From: Actinomycetota bacterium
GTDB taxonomy: Bacteria; Actinomycetota; Thermoleophilia; Gaiellales; Gaiellaceae
Direction: 5' to 3'
Assembly (NCBI GenBank): GCA_013695295.1
Contig: JACDAS010000037.1
Location: forward strand, 1 to 8,380
Length of the DNA stretch: 8,380 bases
Positions 1 through 5,630 of this stretch are shown here, in pieces. The first letter of the stretch is position 1. Every line of letters begins with the position of its first letter. The notes below the pieces were generated by a model. It was given only the letters and a program-made list of their open reading frames with translations, searched no databases and was not told the DNA's origin. The position numbers and the translations under genes are program-made.

Positions 1-797
1 TGGGCGACGCCCTCCTGCTCGACGTGCGGGCAGACGAGGTCGGCGAGCGCGATCACGCGGTCGTGCGCGTTCTCGACGGCGACCGCGTAGCCGGCCCACT
101 CGAGCAGCTCGATGTCGTTCTCGCCGTCGCCGAACGCGATCGTCTCCTCGGGGCCGAAGCCGAGGTGCTCGGCGAGGAACGCGAGTCCGGAGCCCTTCGT
201 CACTTCCGGGCTCGCGAACTCGAGAAAGTGGGGGAGGGACTTGGAGATGTGGAGGCGGCCGTCGAAGTAACCCTTCAGCCGGCGCTCGAGCCCGTCGAGC
301 AGCTCTGGGTCGCCCACGCTGACGAGTTTCGTGGGGGGCTGCTGGAGCCAGTCGAGCAACGGGCCGACCGGATGCACGGGCAGGTGCTGAAAGCGCGCGT
401 AGGCCTCGGATTCCTTCGTCTCGCGCGCGACGTAGAGCTCGTCGTCCACGTAGACGTTGAGCGGAAACCCCTCCGCCTCGACCGCTGCGACGGCCTCGCG
501 GGCCAGTTCGAGGGGGATCGGCTCGTGCCGGAGGAAGCGGCCGCTGACCTCGGCTACGACTGCTCCCTGGTAGCAGACGAGCGGATCCGAGATGCCGGCC
601 TCGAGCGCGTAGGGCCGCGCCGCGCGGAACATCCTGCCGGTGACGAGGACGGTCCGTACTCCCGCGGCGCGGGCCGAGGCGATCGCTTCGCGCGTCCGGG
701 GGCGGAGCACGCCGTCCTCGGCGATCAGCGTCCGGTCGAGGTCGCAGGCGAGCGTCGTCGCCCGGACCGGGAAACCCGCAGGGAGCGTCAGGCTCAG
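1..797 (-). CDS. Cof-type HAD-superfamily (class IIB) phosphatase, 3' end cut by window edge
   Basis: The minus frame is open from about 797 to the left edge (about 265 residues) and reads as a Cof/YidA-like sugar-phosphate phosphatase. Visible motifs in order: motif I DLDRTLI (DxDxT, with Arg where many members have Gly), a VTGR motif II, a cap-domain stretch, the conserved Lys in EVTKGSGLA, and motif IV GDGENDIELL followed by the usual AVAVENA and ALADLV segments. These supply the Asp nucleophile, the general acid and the Mg-binding acidic pair. The frame has no ATG, GTG or TTG close before motif I. CTG at 797 or 791 overlaps the cytochrome stop. The first GTG inside (710) would remove the nucleophile, and the upstream ATG at 1028 would overlap the cytochrome gene by over 230 nt. 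It is the last gene of a likely three-gene minus-strand operon. Family call firm; start uncertain; substrate unknown. Confidence 0.88.
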   Translation of the reverse strand, partial: MSLTLPAGFPVRATTLACDLDRTLIAEDGVLRPRTREAIASARAAGVRTVLVTGRMFRAARPYALEAGISDPLVCYQGAVVAEVSGRFLRHEPIPLELAREAVAAVEAEGFPLNVYVDDELYVARETKESEAYARFQHLPVHPVGPLLDWLQQPPTKLVSVGDPELLDGLERRLKGYFDGRLHISKSLPHFLEFASPEVTKGSGLAFLAEHLGFGPEETIAFGDGENDIELLEWAGYAVAVENAHDRVIALADLVCPHVEQEGVA

Positions 798-1210
798 GGG
801 TTCGTCAGGAAGGCGACGAGGTCCGCCACCTGCTGATCGGCAAGCGAGGCGTACGCAGGCATCACGTTCTCCGGGAACCCCGGGGCGATGTAGGCGCCCG
901 GGTTCTCGATCGAGACCGCCGTGTACTCCTCGACCGATCCCTGGTTCGCCGCCTCTGCGTGCTTCGCGAGCTCGTCGAGATTCGGACCGACGCTCGCCTT
1001 CGAGCCGGCCGGCGTGTACGTGTGACATCCGTTGCAGCCCTGCGAGGCGAAAAGCGACTTGCCGTCCGAGGCATCACCGTCACCCGTGCTCCCGCCGGTG
1101 GAGGGAAGCGTCCCCTCGACCGTCCCGGCTGTGGGAGCGACGACCTCCGACCCGCCGCAGCCCGCGGCGCCGAGGACGAGCAGAAGCGCGATCAGGGCGA
1201 CGCGTCTCAC
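794..1210 (-). CDS. Lipoprotein mono-haem c-type cytochrome
   Basis: A 138-residue exported class I cytochrome c. Residues 1-17 form a short basic start (MRR) plus a hydrophobic segment ending in a lipobox-like LGAAGC, so Cys18 is the expected lipid anchor on the outer face of the membrane. Residues 20-50 are a Gly/Ser/Thr/Asp-rich linker. The haem motif is C59-N-G-C62-H63, and Met117 in the VMPAY segment is the likely sixth ligand. The C-terminal helix (ADLVAFLTNP) is typical of the fold. It starts on GTG, 15 nt after the stop of the upstream membrane-protein gene, and has no clear Shine-Dalgarno, which suggests an operon with translational coupling. Its stop overlaps the possible start of the HAD gene. 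Role inferred: single-electron carrier near a respiratory oxidase or a periplasmic dehydrogenase; the partner is not in the window. Confidence 0.92.
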   Translation of the reverse strand: MRRVALIALLLVLGAAGCGGSEVVAPTAGTVEGTLPSTGGSTGDGDASDGKSLFASQGCNGCHTYTPAGSKASVGPNLDELAKHAEAANQGSVEEYTAVSIENPGAYIAPGFPENVMPAYASLADQQVADLVAFLTNP

Positions 1211-1225
1211 GGCGGCTGAGTCTAC

Positions 1226-2587
1226 TCAAGCAGACGTTGTAGACGTGACCGAAAGCCGCTCCCAGCTCCAGAGGGCGGTACAGGCAGCCGAGCCGTAGCC
1301 GAGCGCATCGAGTGGGCTGTCATTCACGACGAGCGACACCGCCAGCGCAACGAGGACGGCGTCGCGCACGGGACTCCGCGGCCGGCGAAGGGAGAGGAAG
1401 GCGAGGCCGGAGAGGCCGATCAGGGCGAGCAGCGCCGCGTGGGGAGAGGCGAGGCTGTCGACCGAGAGGTCGGCGCGGCGCGTCAGGTCGTGCCAGAGCT
1501 CGCCTGGGCCGCCGCGCACAGCGCGGGTGACGTGGCTGTCGCCGCCGGTCGCGGCGTCCAGCGCTATCACGGCGACCGAGAGCGCGACGACCGCCGCTAC
1601 TCCGACGGCGAGGCGGCGAGGGGTCGCCTCGACCCGCAGCAGCCTCGCGGCGAGCACGAGGAAGCCGGCGGCGAGGACGAGCAGGCCGCCGCCGTCCGCG
1701 CCCGTCCAGCTGAGCCCGACCGTCGCCGCCGCAAGGACAGCCACGGGAAGCATGGCGCGCCGCCCGAGCAGCGCCGCGCCCAGGAGCGCCGGCACGAGCA
1801 GCAGCGTCTCCTCCCTGTTCGGGACGCCGTAGAAGCGGCCGCCGTCCTCCGCGCGCGGACCGAAGGCGGAGAGCGTGTGCAGGTCGGTCCGGATCGCGAG
1901 GATTCCGAGCAGGAGGGCGAACGGCGCGAGCAGTGCGGCGGCAAGGGCGCGGCGGTCACAGCAGCCGGCGGCGGCTACGACGGCCCCGGCGGAGGCGGCG
2001 GCAGCGACGCAGATCACGGTCGCCAGCGGGTCGGAGACGCCGAGCCACGCGAGCAGGACCGCCGTGACGAGGGCCAGGGGCGCCGATAGGAGTGCCGCGC
2101 GGCCGAGCAGAGGCAACCGCAGCAGGAAGGCCATGGTCGCGAGCAGGAGGACGAGGCCGACGAGCACCCCCGCGGCGGGCGCGCGCGCGGCGGCCGCGTC
2201 CCGTAGGCGTCCGTCGAGGCGCGCCACCTCTCCGGCGGCGTCCGTCGAGGCGCGCGAGCGCAGCGCGAGCGGCTTGAGGTCGGCGGGAGAGACGAGGCCG
2301 GGAATGCGGGTCCCAGCGGAGAGCAGGAGCCCCTGGTAGCGGCCGCCGAGCACGATCATCCGCACGCGGGAGGCTCTGGCACGCCGCTCCAGCAGCACCT
2401 CGACAGGGCAGGTCTCTCGCGGACAGGGCCGGGGTCTGACCTCCGCCGGGCGCACGAGCAGCCCCAGACCGCCACCGACGATCGTGCCGAACTGGCCGGG
2501 CGTCACGAAGCGCACGGACACGCCCTCCGCCGCGCGCGCCGGAGTCGCCGCCACCAGCGCGGCAAGGGCGCATCCCGCAGCTACCAT
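1226..2587 (-). CDS. Exported polytopic membrane protein of unknown function
   Basis: I chose ATG 2587 (453 residues) over a start at 2641 because GGAAGG lies 9 nt upstream and the protein then opens directly with a signal peptide (hydrophobic residues 1-16, likely cut at ARA-AEG around residue 19). The longer start would also overlap divergent htpX. Residues 21-137 look extracytoplasmic, with a Cys55/Cys60 pair that could form a disulphide. From residue 140 to 445 there are about ten hydrophobic segments. An RFYGVPNREE loop (251-260), a GADGGG turn (296-301) and VNDSP near residue 421-425 resemble, from memory, the GxN...GAD...VND pattern in C-terminal membrane domains of some large actinobacterial exported proteins; this is a weak recollection. 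It is followed 15 nt later by the cytochrome gene. No catalytic motif recognised; function unknown. Confidence 0.83.
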   Translation of the reverse strand: MVAAGCALAALVAATPARAAEGVSVRFVTPGQFGTIVGGGLGLLVRPAEVRPRPCPRETCPVEVLLERRARASRVRMIVLGGRYQGLLLSAGTRIPGLVSPADLKPLALRSRASTDAAGEVARLDGRLRDAAAARAPAAGVLVGLVLLLATMAFLLRLPLLGRAALLSAPLALVTAVLLAWLGVSDPLATVICVAAAASAGAVVAAAGCCDRRALAAALLAPFALLLGILAIRTDLHTLSAFGPRAEDGGRFYGVPNREETLLLVPALLGAALLGRRAMLPVAVLAAATVGLSWTGADGGGLLVLAAGFLVLAARLLRVEATPRRLAVGVAAVVALSVAVIALDAATGGDSHVTRAVRGGPGELWHDLTRRADLSVDSLASPHAALLALIGLSGLAFLSLRRPRSPVRDAVLVALAVSLVVNDSPLDALGYGSAACTALWSWERLSVTSTTSA

Positions 2588-2596
2588 GAGGCAGAA

Positions 2597-2602
2597 CCTT
2601 CC
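2597..2602 (-). promoter_or_regulatory. Ribosome binding site that fixes the membrane-protein start
   Basis: GGAAGG on the minus strand, 9 nt before ATG 2587. It supports the short start over an in-frame start at 2641 that would invade htpX. Confidence 0.6.
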
Positions 2603-2609
2603 GACGCCC

Positions 2610-2615
2610 AAGGGG
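2610..2615 (+). promoter_or_regulatory. Ribosome binding site of htpX
   Basis: AAGGGG lies 10 nt before ATG 2626. Only 38 nt separate the two divergent start codons, and both Shine-Dalgarno sites fit in that space. A -10-like TACCAT at 2582-2587 lies over the opposite gene's start codon; no good -35 is visible. Confidence 0.55.
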
Positions 2616-2625
2616 ACGATTCTCG

Positions 2626-3534
2626 ATGAAACGCAAGGCATACGGCCGCGACGCCGGACTCTCGATGCGAATGGTCGGCACGACCTTCATGCTCGGCCTG
2701 CTCTACGTCGTGTTCGCGGTCGTGCTGTTCCAGATCCTGAGCGTCGGGCTCGTCCCGATGCTGCTGATCGTCGTCGGCATGGCGCTCTTCCAGTACTTCA
2801 TGTCCGACAAGCTCGCGCTCAAGGCCTCCGGCGCGAAGATCGTCTCTCCGGAGGAGGCCCCGGCCCTGCACCAGATGGTCGACCGGCTCTGCGCGATGTC
2901 CGACCTGCCCAAGCCTCGGGTCGCCGTCATCGACACGGACGTCCCGAACGCGTTCGCCACCGGCCGGAGCCCCAAGCACTCCGCCGTCGCCGTGACCCGC
3001 GGCCTCTGGGAGCGGCTGGAGCCCCGCGAGGTCGAAGGGGTGATCGCCCACGAGCTCTCTCACATCGCGAATCGCGACGTCCTGATCATGACCCTGGCGA
3101 GCTTCTTCGCCATGCTCGCGGCGATCCTGACCCGCTTCGGCATGTACGCCGGCATGTTCGGCGGCGGCCGGAACCGTGACAGCGGCCCGCCGGTGTGGCT
3201 GATCGTGATGGCGGTGTCGATCATCACCTACGCGCTCAGCTTCGTTCTGATCCGGATGATCTCGCGCTACCGCGAGTTCGCCGCTGACCGGGGTGCGGCC
3301 GTGATGACGGGAGCGCCCGAGTACCTCATGAGCGCGCTGAACAAGATCGCCAGCGGCATCGCGGCGATCCCGCAGCGCGACCTTCGCGAGGTGGCCGGGA
3401 TGAATGCCTTCTTCATCGTGCCGACGAACTGGCGCTCCTCCATCTCCGAGCTCTTCGCGACGCACCCGCCGCTCGAGAAGCGGATCGCCCGGCTCGCCGA
3501 GATCTCCCGCGACATGGGAAAACCGGTTCTCTAG
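2626..3534 (+). CDS. htpX: HtpX-type integral-membrane zinc metalloprotease (M48B)
   Basis: A 302-residue M48 peptidase of normal HtpX length. Two adjacent N-terminal membrane segments cover about residues 17-59. The conserved NAFATG lies at 108-113 and the zinc motif HELSH at 142-146. Two further hydrophobic segments (about 153-170 and 189-210) precede REFAAD at 216-221, whose Glu217 is the third zinc ligand. The C-terminus carries the conserved ELFATHPPLEKRI block. In the family, HtpX degrades misfolded or damaged membrane proteins, with the active site facing the cytoplasm. ATG 2626 has AAGGGG 10 nt upstream. It is followed by pspAB, with an inverted-repeat element between them, and the neighbouring pspA/pspAA pair makes an envelope-stress role very likely. 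The TAG stop sits exactly at the left boundary of that element. Very confident. Confidence 0.97.
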   Translation: MKRKAYGRDAGLSMRMVGTTFMLGLLYVVFAVVLFQILSVGLVPMLLIVVGMALFQYFMSDKLALKASGAKIVSPEEAPALHQMVDRLCAMSDLPKPRVAVIDTDVPNAFATGRSPKHSAVAVTRGLWERLEPREVEGVIAHELSHIANRDVLIMTLASFFAMLAAILTRFGMYAGMFGGGRNRDSGPPVWLIVMAVSIITYALSFVLIRMISRYREFAADRGAAVMTGAPEYLMSALNKIASGIAAIPQRDLREVAGMNAFFIVPTNWRSSISELFATHPPLEKRIARLAEISRDMGKPVL

Positions 3535-3700
3535 GAGGGCCTGTCCGGGAAGGGGGCCGCCGCTCATGCCGTGCGAGAAGCAAGCGCTGCAAGGACGCAG
3601 GGAGCCCCAATATGCGGGCATATTGGGGCGACTGAGGACGCCCCAGCGCGCCGCTTATCGCACGGGATGGGCCCGGCACACTTTCTGGATAGGCCCTTAG
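3535..3700. repeat. MITE/REP-like imperfect inverted repeat between htpX and pspAB
   Basis: The whole htpX-pspAB gap folds on itself. The left arm, from AGGGCCTGTCC (3536) to GTGCGAGAAGC (3581), matches the reverse complement of the right arm (AGGGCCTATCC ... GTGCGATAAGC, 3697-3653) at about 36 of 45 aligned bases, and several mismatches would be G-U pairs in RNA. The centre is a perfect stem: CCCCAATATG (3605-3614), loop CGGG, CATATTGGGG (3619-3628), extended by one G-C pair. TAG flanks both ends (3532-3534, 3698-3700), a possible target duplication. No ORF of its own is convincing. It could be a non-autonomous transposon, a REP-type element, or a large structured operon hairpin; genome copy number would decide. 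Confidence 0.75.
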
Positions 3701-3703
3701 CAA

Positions 3704-4270
3704 GTGGGCCTCGGAGACGTCCTCTTCGGGCGGAGGAAGCTCAAGGAGGCCTCACGCGAGAAGCTCTTCGCGATCTCGACCGCGCGCATCACGCTCGAGT
3801 CCGAGCTCGGGCTAAAGCCGGTTGCTGCGGCCGTCTGCTTCAAGCCTCTCTCGGCGGGAGAGTTCGTGCGCGCCGAGAACGAGCTGCAGGAGCTGCTCGG
3901 GAAGGTGGCGCAGGAGTCCGGCTCGCGGCTCGAGCGCCGAAGCGACCAGTTCGGCTACGAGTGGATCGTCCTCCGCGACGAGGACTTCGAGGACCTCGTC
4001 ACCTCGGCGCACCTGATCGGAGAGGAGCTCCAGAGCCGCGGCTTCGGGCCCCAGCTGCTCGCTGCGGTCTTCCGGTTCGAGGGCGATTCGAACCCGGTGT
4101 TCTGGATCTACGGCTACAAGCGCGGGGCCTTCTGGCCGTTCGTCCCCACGGGCGGCGAGCAAGAGCGAGACAACGCGCGCGAGCTGGAGCTGAAGGCCAA
4201 GCTCGAGCGCGAGCTCCCGATCGAGCCCGACCTCTCGCGTTGGTTCGGCGTGTTCGACGCGCCGCTCTGA
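3704..4270 (+). CDS. pspAB: PspA-associated protein PspAB
   Basis: A 188-residue soluble protein that I recognise as the PspA-associated protein PspAB of actinobacteria and archaea. Matching features: an N-terminal GDVLFGRRK segment, AVCFKPLS around residues 44-50, YEWIVLRDEDFEDLVT (85-100), FGPQLLAAVF (114-123), a YGYKRGAFWPFVPTGG block (136-151), RDNARELELKAKL (155-167) and a terminal IEPDLSRWFGVF. There is no transmembrane segment and no catalytic motif. The biochemical role in the family is not settled; a partner in PspA-dependent membrane maintenance is the usual view, based on gene neighbourhood. GTG 3704 is the first possible start because an in-frame TAG lies two codons upstream. The only candidate ribosome site (GATAGG, 9 nt upstream) belongs to the adjacent inverted repeat. 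It converges with pspAA. Confidence 0.93.
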   Translation: MGLGDVLFGRRKLKEASREKLFAISTARITLESELGLKPVAAAVCFKPLSAGEFVRAENELQELLGKVAQESGSRLERRSDQFGYEWIVLRDEDFEDLVTSAHLIGEELQSRGFGPQLLAAVFRFEGDSNPVFWIYGYKRGAFWPFVPTGGEQERDNARELELKAKLERELPIEPDLSRWFGVFDAPL

Positions 4271-4277
4271 ACCGAGC

Positions 4278-4299
4278 CCGCGGGCGCCGACGCCCGCGG
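4278..4299 (+). terminator. GC-rich hairpin after pspAB
   Basis: Perfect 9-bp stem CCGCGGGCG / CGCCCGCGG with a CCGA loop, 7 nt after the pspAB stop. It is followed only by a weak pyrimidine tract (TTCTTCCTC at 4310-4318), so it is terminator-like but not a classical poly-U intrinsic terminator. Confidence 0.6.
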
Positions 4300-4316
4300 A
4301 ACCAGGCCATTCTTCC

Positions 4317-4375
4317 TCTGACACTCCTCTGACACCCCTCCGAGGCGTGTCTGACACCCCCCCGAGGTGTGTCAG
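4317..4375. repeat. TCTGACAC direct repeats with two tandem 22-bp units
   Basis: The octamer TCTGACAC occurs at 4317, 4328 and 4350. Positions 4328-4349 and 4350-4371 are two adjacent 22-bp units differing at two bases (4339/4361 and 4346/4368). Each contains a small inverted repeat (GACAC ... GTGTC), and CTGACAC at 4351-4357 also pairs with GTGTCAG at 4369-4375. It lies between convergent pspAB and pspAA. Terminator, REP-type repeat or regulator site are all possible; two units are far too few for a CRISPR. Confidence 0.65.
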
Positions 4376-4417
4376 AGGTCGGGGGTGGACTACCGGCACG
4401 AAAGAGACGAGGCCGCG

Positions 4418-4439
4418 GGAGCCGCCGCCCGGCGGCTCC
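4418..4439 (-). terminator. GC-rich hairpin after pspAA
   Basis: Perfect 9-bp stem GGAGCCGCC / GGCGGCTCC with a GCCC loop, 18 nt beyond the pspAA stop on the minus strand. On that strand it is followed by a moderately U-containing stretch (GTCTCTTTCG), so a weak terminator for the pspA-pspAA transcript is plausible. Confidence 0.5.
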
Positions 4440-4457
4440 GGCGGCCAGAGAGAGCCG

Positions 4458-4748
4458 CTACTCCGCGGGGAGATCGGGGATGAGCCCGTCGCCCGAGAAG
4501 AGCTCTTTCGCCTCCTCAAGGCTCAGGTCGCTCGGCGGGATGATCAGGTCGGAGGGACTGAGGTCTCCGTCGTCGAGCGGCTCGCCTCCGGACCGGACGC
4601 GCGCCGACATCTGTTCGAGCAGCGAGCGGAGACGATCCTCATCCCCGCCCTCGACCGCCGCGATCCCCTCGTCGTCCAGCTCGTTCAGCCCGGCGAGCAG
4701 ACCGTCGTCGACCCGGTACTGCCCTTCTCCCATGAGCCGGACGATCAC
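4458..4748 (-). CDS. pspAA: PspA-associated protein PspAA
   Basis: A 96-residue acidic protein recognised as PspAA, the small partner of PspA in actinobacteria and archaea. The N-terminus MIVRLMGEGQYRVDD is the family hallmark. A helical middle (LNELDDEGIAAVEGGDE, about 21-37) follows, then the conserved SPSDLIIPPSDLSLEEAKELF (69-89) and GDGLIPDLP at the end. Length is typical. There is no signal peptide or membrane helix, so it is cytoplasmic. Its GTG start overlaps the pspA stop as GTGA (4748-4745), the classic sign of translational coupling, so the two proteins are probably made in a set ratio. Role in the family: presumed binding partner or modulator of PspA at the membrane; the exact mechanism is not established. 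Neither PspF-like nor PspC-like regulators are visible in the window. Confidence 0.93.
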   Translation of the reverse strand: MIVRLMGEGQYRVDDGLLAGLNELDDEGIAAVEGGDEDRLRSLLEQMSARVRSGGEPLDDGDLSPSDLIIPPSDLSLEEAKELFSGDGLIPDLPAE

Positions 4749-5494
4749 TGGGCCGTCCCCTTCGCGGCGGGGTCGAGCTCCTTCGGCGCGGCGCCGGGCC
4801 CGAGCTCGGCCTTGAGTCGGGCGAGATCGGTGTCGACCTCGCTCTGCGACGCCAGGGCCGCGAGCTCGCGGTCGAGCTGAGTCGAGCCGTCGGAGGTGAA
4901 GTCATCGAGCGTGCCGGCCTCGACGAGCTCCTCGACGGCCGCCGCGCGCGCCGTCATCTGCTCGGTCTTGTCGCGCGCGCGCTGGATCGCGAGCCCTGTG
5001 TCGGCCATCTGCTCGCCGATCCCCGACGCGGCCTCGCCGATCCGCACCTGCGCCTCGGCGGCCGAGTACTGCGCCTTGATCACTTCCTTCTGCGAGCGGA
5101 AGGATTCGATCTTCGCTGAGAGCTGTCGCTCGGAGGCGACGAGCTTCTCCTGCTGGGCCTCGAGCCCCTGAACCTGGGTGTCGAGTCCCTGCAGCTGCTG
5201 CTGTACCGCGGACTTCCGCTCCAGAGCCACCCGGGCGAGATCCTCGCGACCGCTCGTGAGCGCGGTGCGCGCCTGCGTCTCGAGCTTGACGACGCTCCCC
5301 TCGAGCTGGTCTGTCTGCAGCTGCAGCCGCTTCTTCGCGGTGACGACGTCGGCGACGCCGCGCTTGACGTTCTGGAGCAACTCGAGCTGCTTCTCGTACG
5401 AGTAGTCGAGCATCACGTTCGGGTCCTCGGCGCGGTCGATCAGCTTCGAGAACTTCGCCTTGACGACTGTCGAGGCGCGTGACATCAAACCCAT
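4745..5494 (-). CDS. pspA: PspA/IM30 (Vipp1)-family membrane stress protein
   Basis: A 249-residue PspA/IM30 protein. Residues 1-22 (MGLMSRASTVVKAKFSKLID) form the amphipathic membrane-binding helix of the family, followed by the conserved AEDPNVMLDYSYEKQLELL (22-40). From about residue 28 to 190 it is heptad-rich coiled coil with many Gln, Leu and charged residues. The C-terminus (205-249) is acidic, then Ala/Pro-rich. In the family the protein oligomerises on stressed inner membrane and limits proton leakage. I chose ATG 5494 because AGGAGG lies 7 nt upstream and the protein then starts exactly at the family's N-terminus; ATG 5485 and a longer start at 5533 also exist. It is first in a two-gene unit with pspAA and preceded by a 136-bp gap that holds a candidate promoter. 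Confidence 0.96.
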   Translation of the reverse strand: MGLMSRASTVVKAKFSKLIDRAEDPNVMLDYSYEKQLELLQNVKRGVADVVTAKKRLQLQTDQLEGSVVKLETQARTALTSGREDLARVALERKSAVQQQLQGLDTQVQGLEAQQEKLVASERQLSAKIESFRSQKEVIKAQYSAAEAQVRIGEAASGIGEQMADTGLAIQRARDKTEQMTARAAAVEELVEAGTLDDFTSDGSTQLDRELAALASQSEVDTDLARLKAELGPGAAPKELDPAAKGTAQ

Positions 5495-5501
5495 CTGTCC
5501 T

Positions 5502-5507
5502 CCTCCT
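5502..5507 (-). promoter_or_regulatory. Strong ribosome binding site that fixes the pspA start
   Basis: AGGAGG within a longer GAGGAGGAGG run, 7 nt before ATG 5494. It rules against the longer in-frame start at 5533, which would put this purine run inside the coding sequence. Confidence 0.75.
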
Positions 5508-5522
5508 CGGGATGAGCCGGTT

Positions 5523-5528
5523 AGCCTA
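5523..5528 (-). promoter_or_regulatory. Candidate -10 box of pspA
   Basis: TAGGCT on the minus strand (within GGGTAGGCTAACC) fits TAnnnT and would give a 5' leader of about 20 nt. No good -35 is seen 16-18 nt upstream. The remainder of the 5495-5630 gap shows nothing else that I can name. No sigma-54 GG-N10-GC pattern was found near the start, so enterobacterial PspF-type control is not supported. Confidence 0.35.
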
Positions 5529-5630
5529 CCCACCGCGAGCGGCGGAGCACCGATCCGGAGTCGAGATCGCCGTCGCCGCGTCGGACCGCGACCCTCGAGA
5601 CCGTTCAGCTAGCGGTGAGGGCGCGCTCGC

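Noticed and set aside
24..836. Plus-strand open frame of 270 codons
   Set aside because: It is antisense to the HAD phosphatase, whose minus frame shows all family motifs; the plus product is Arg/Glu-rich with no recognisable domain.
1094..1108. LPSTG in the cytochrome, like a sortase signal
   Set aside because: It lies at residues 35-39 in the N-terminal linker, without a following membrane segment and basic tail, so it is not a sortase substrate signal.
1216..1230. CTTGAGT/ACTCAG inverted repeat resembling a HAIR (HspR) operator
   Set aside because: The half-sites are nearly fused instead of separated by 7 nt, and the site lies inside an operon between a membrane-protein stop and the cytochrome start, so it is probably chance.
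2581..3621. Minus-strand open frame of 346 codons opposite htpX
   Set aside because: It is the antisense shadow of htpX; its product is His/Arg/Asp-rich low complexity, as expected from high-GC codon bias.
3604..3629. Core hairpin as a simple intrinsic terminator of htpX
   Set aside because: No U-tract follows it (GGGGCGACTGAGG), and it is the centre of a much longer inverted repeat.
3571..4332. Plus-strand 253-codon frame overlapping the inverted repeat and pspAB
   Set aside because: Shifted frame of pspAB with an Arg/Ala-rich product; pspAB itself matches its family along its whole length.
4328..4371. Two tandem 22-bp units as a possible CRISPR
   Set aside because: The units are directly adjacent without spacers, only two in number, and no cas gene is nearby.
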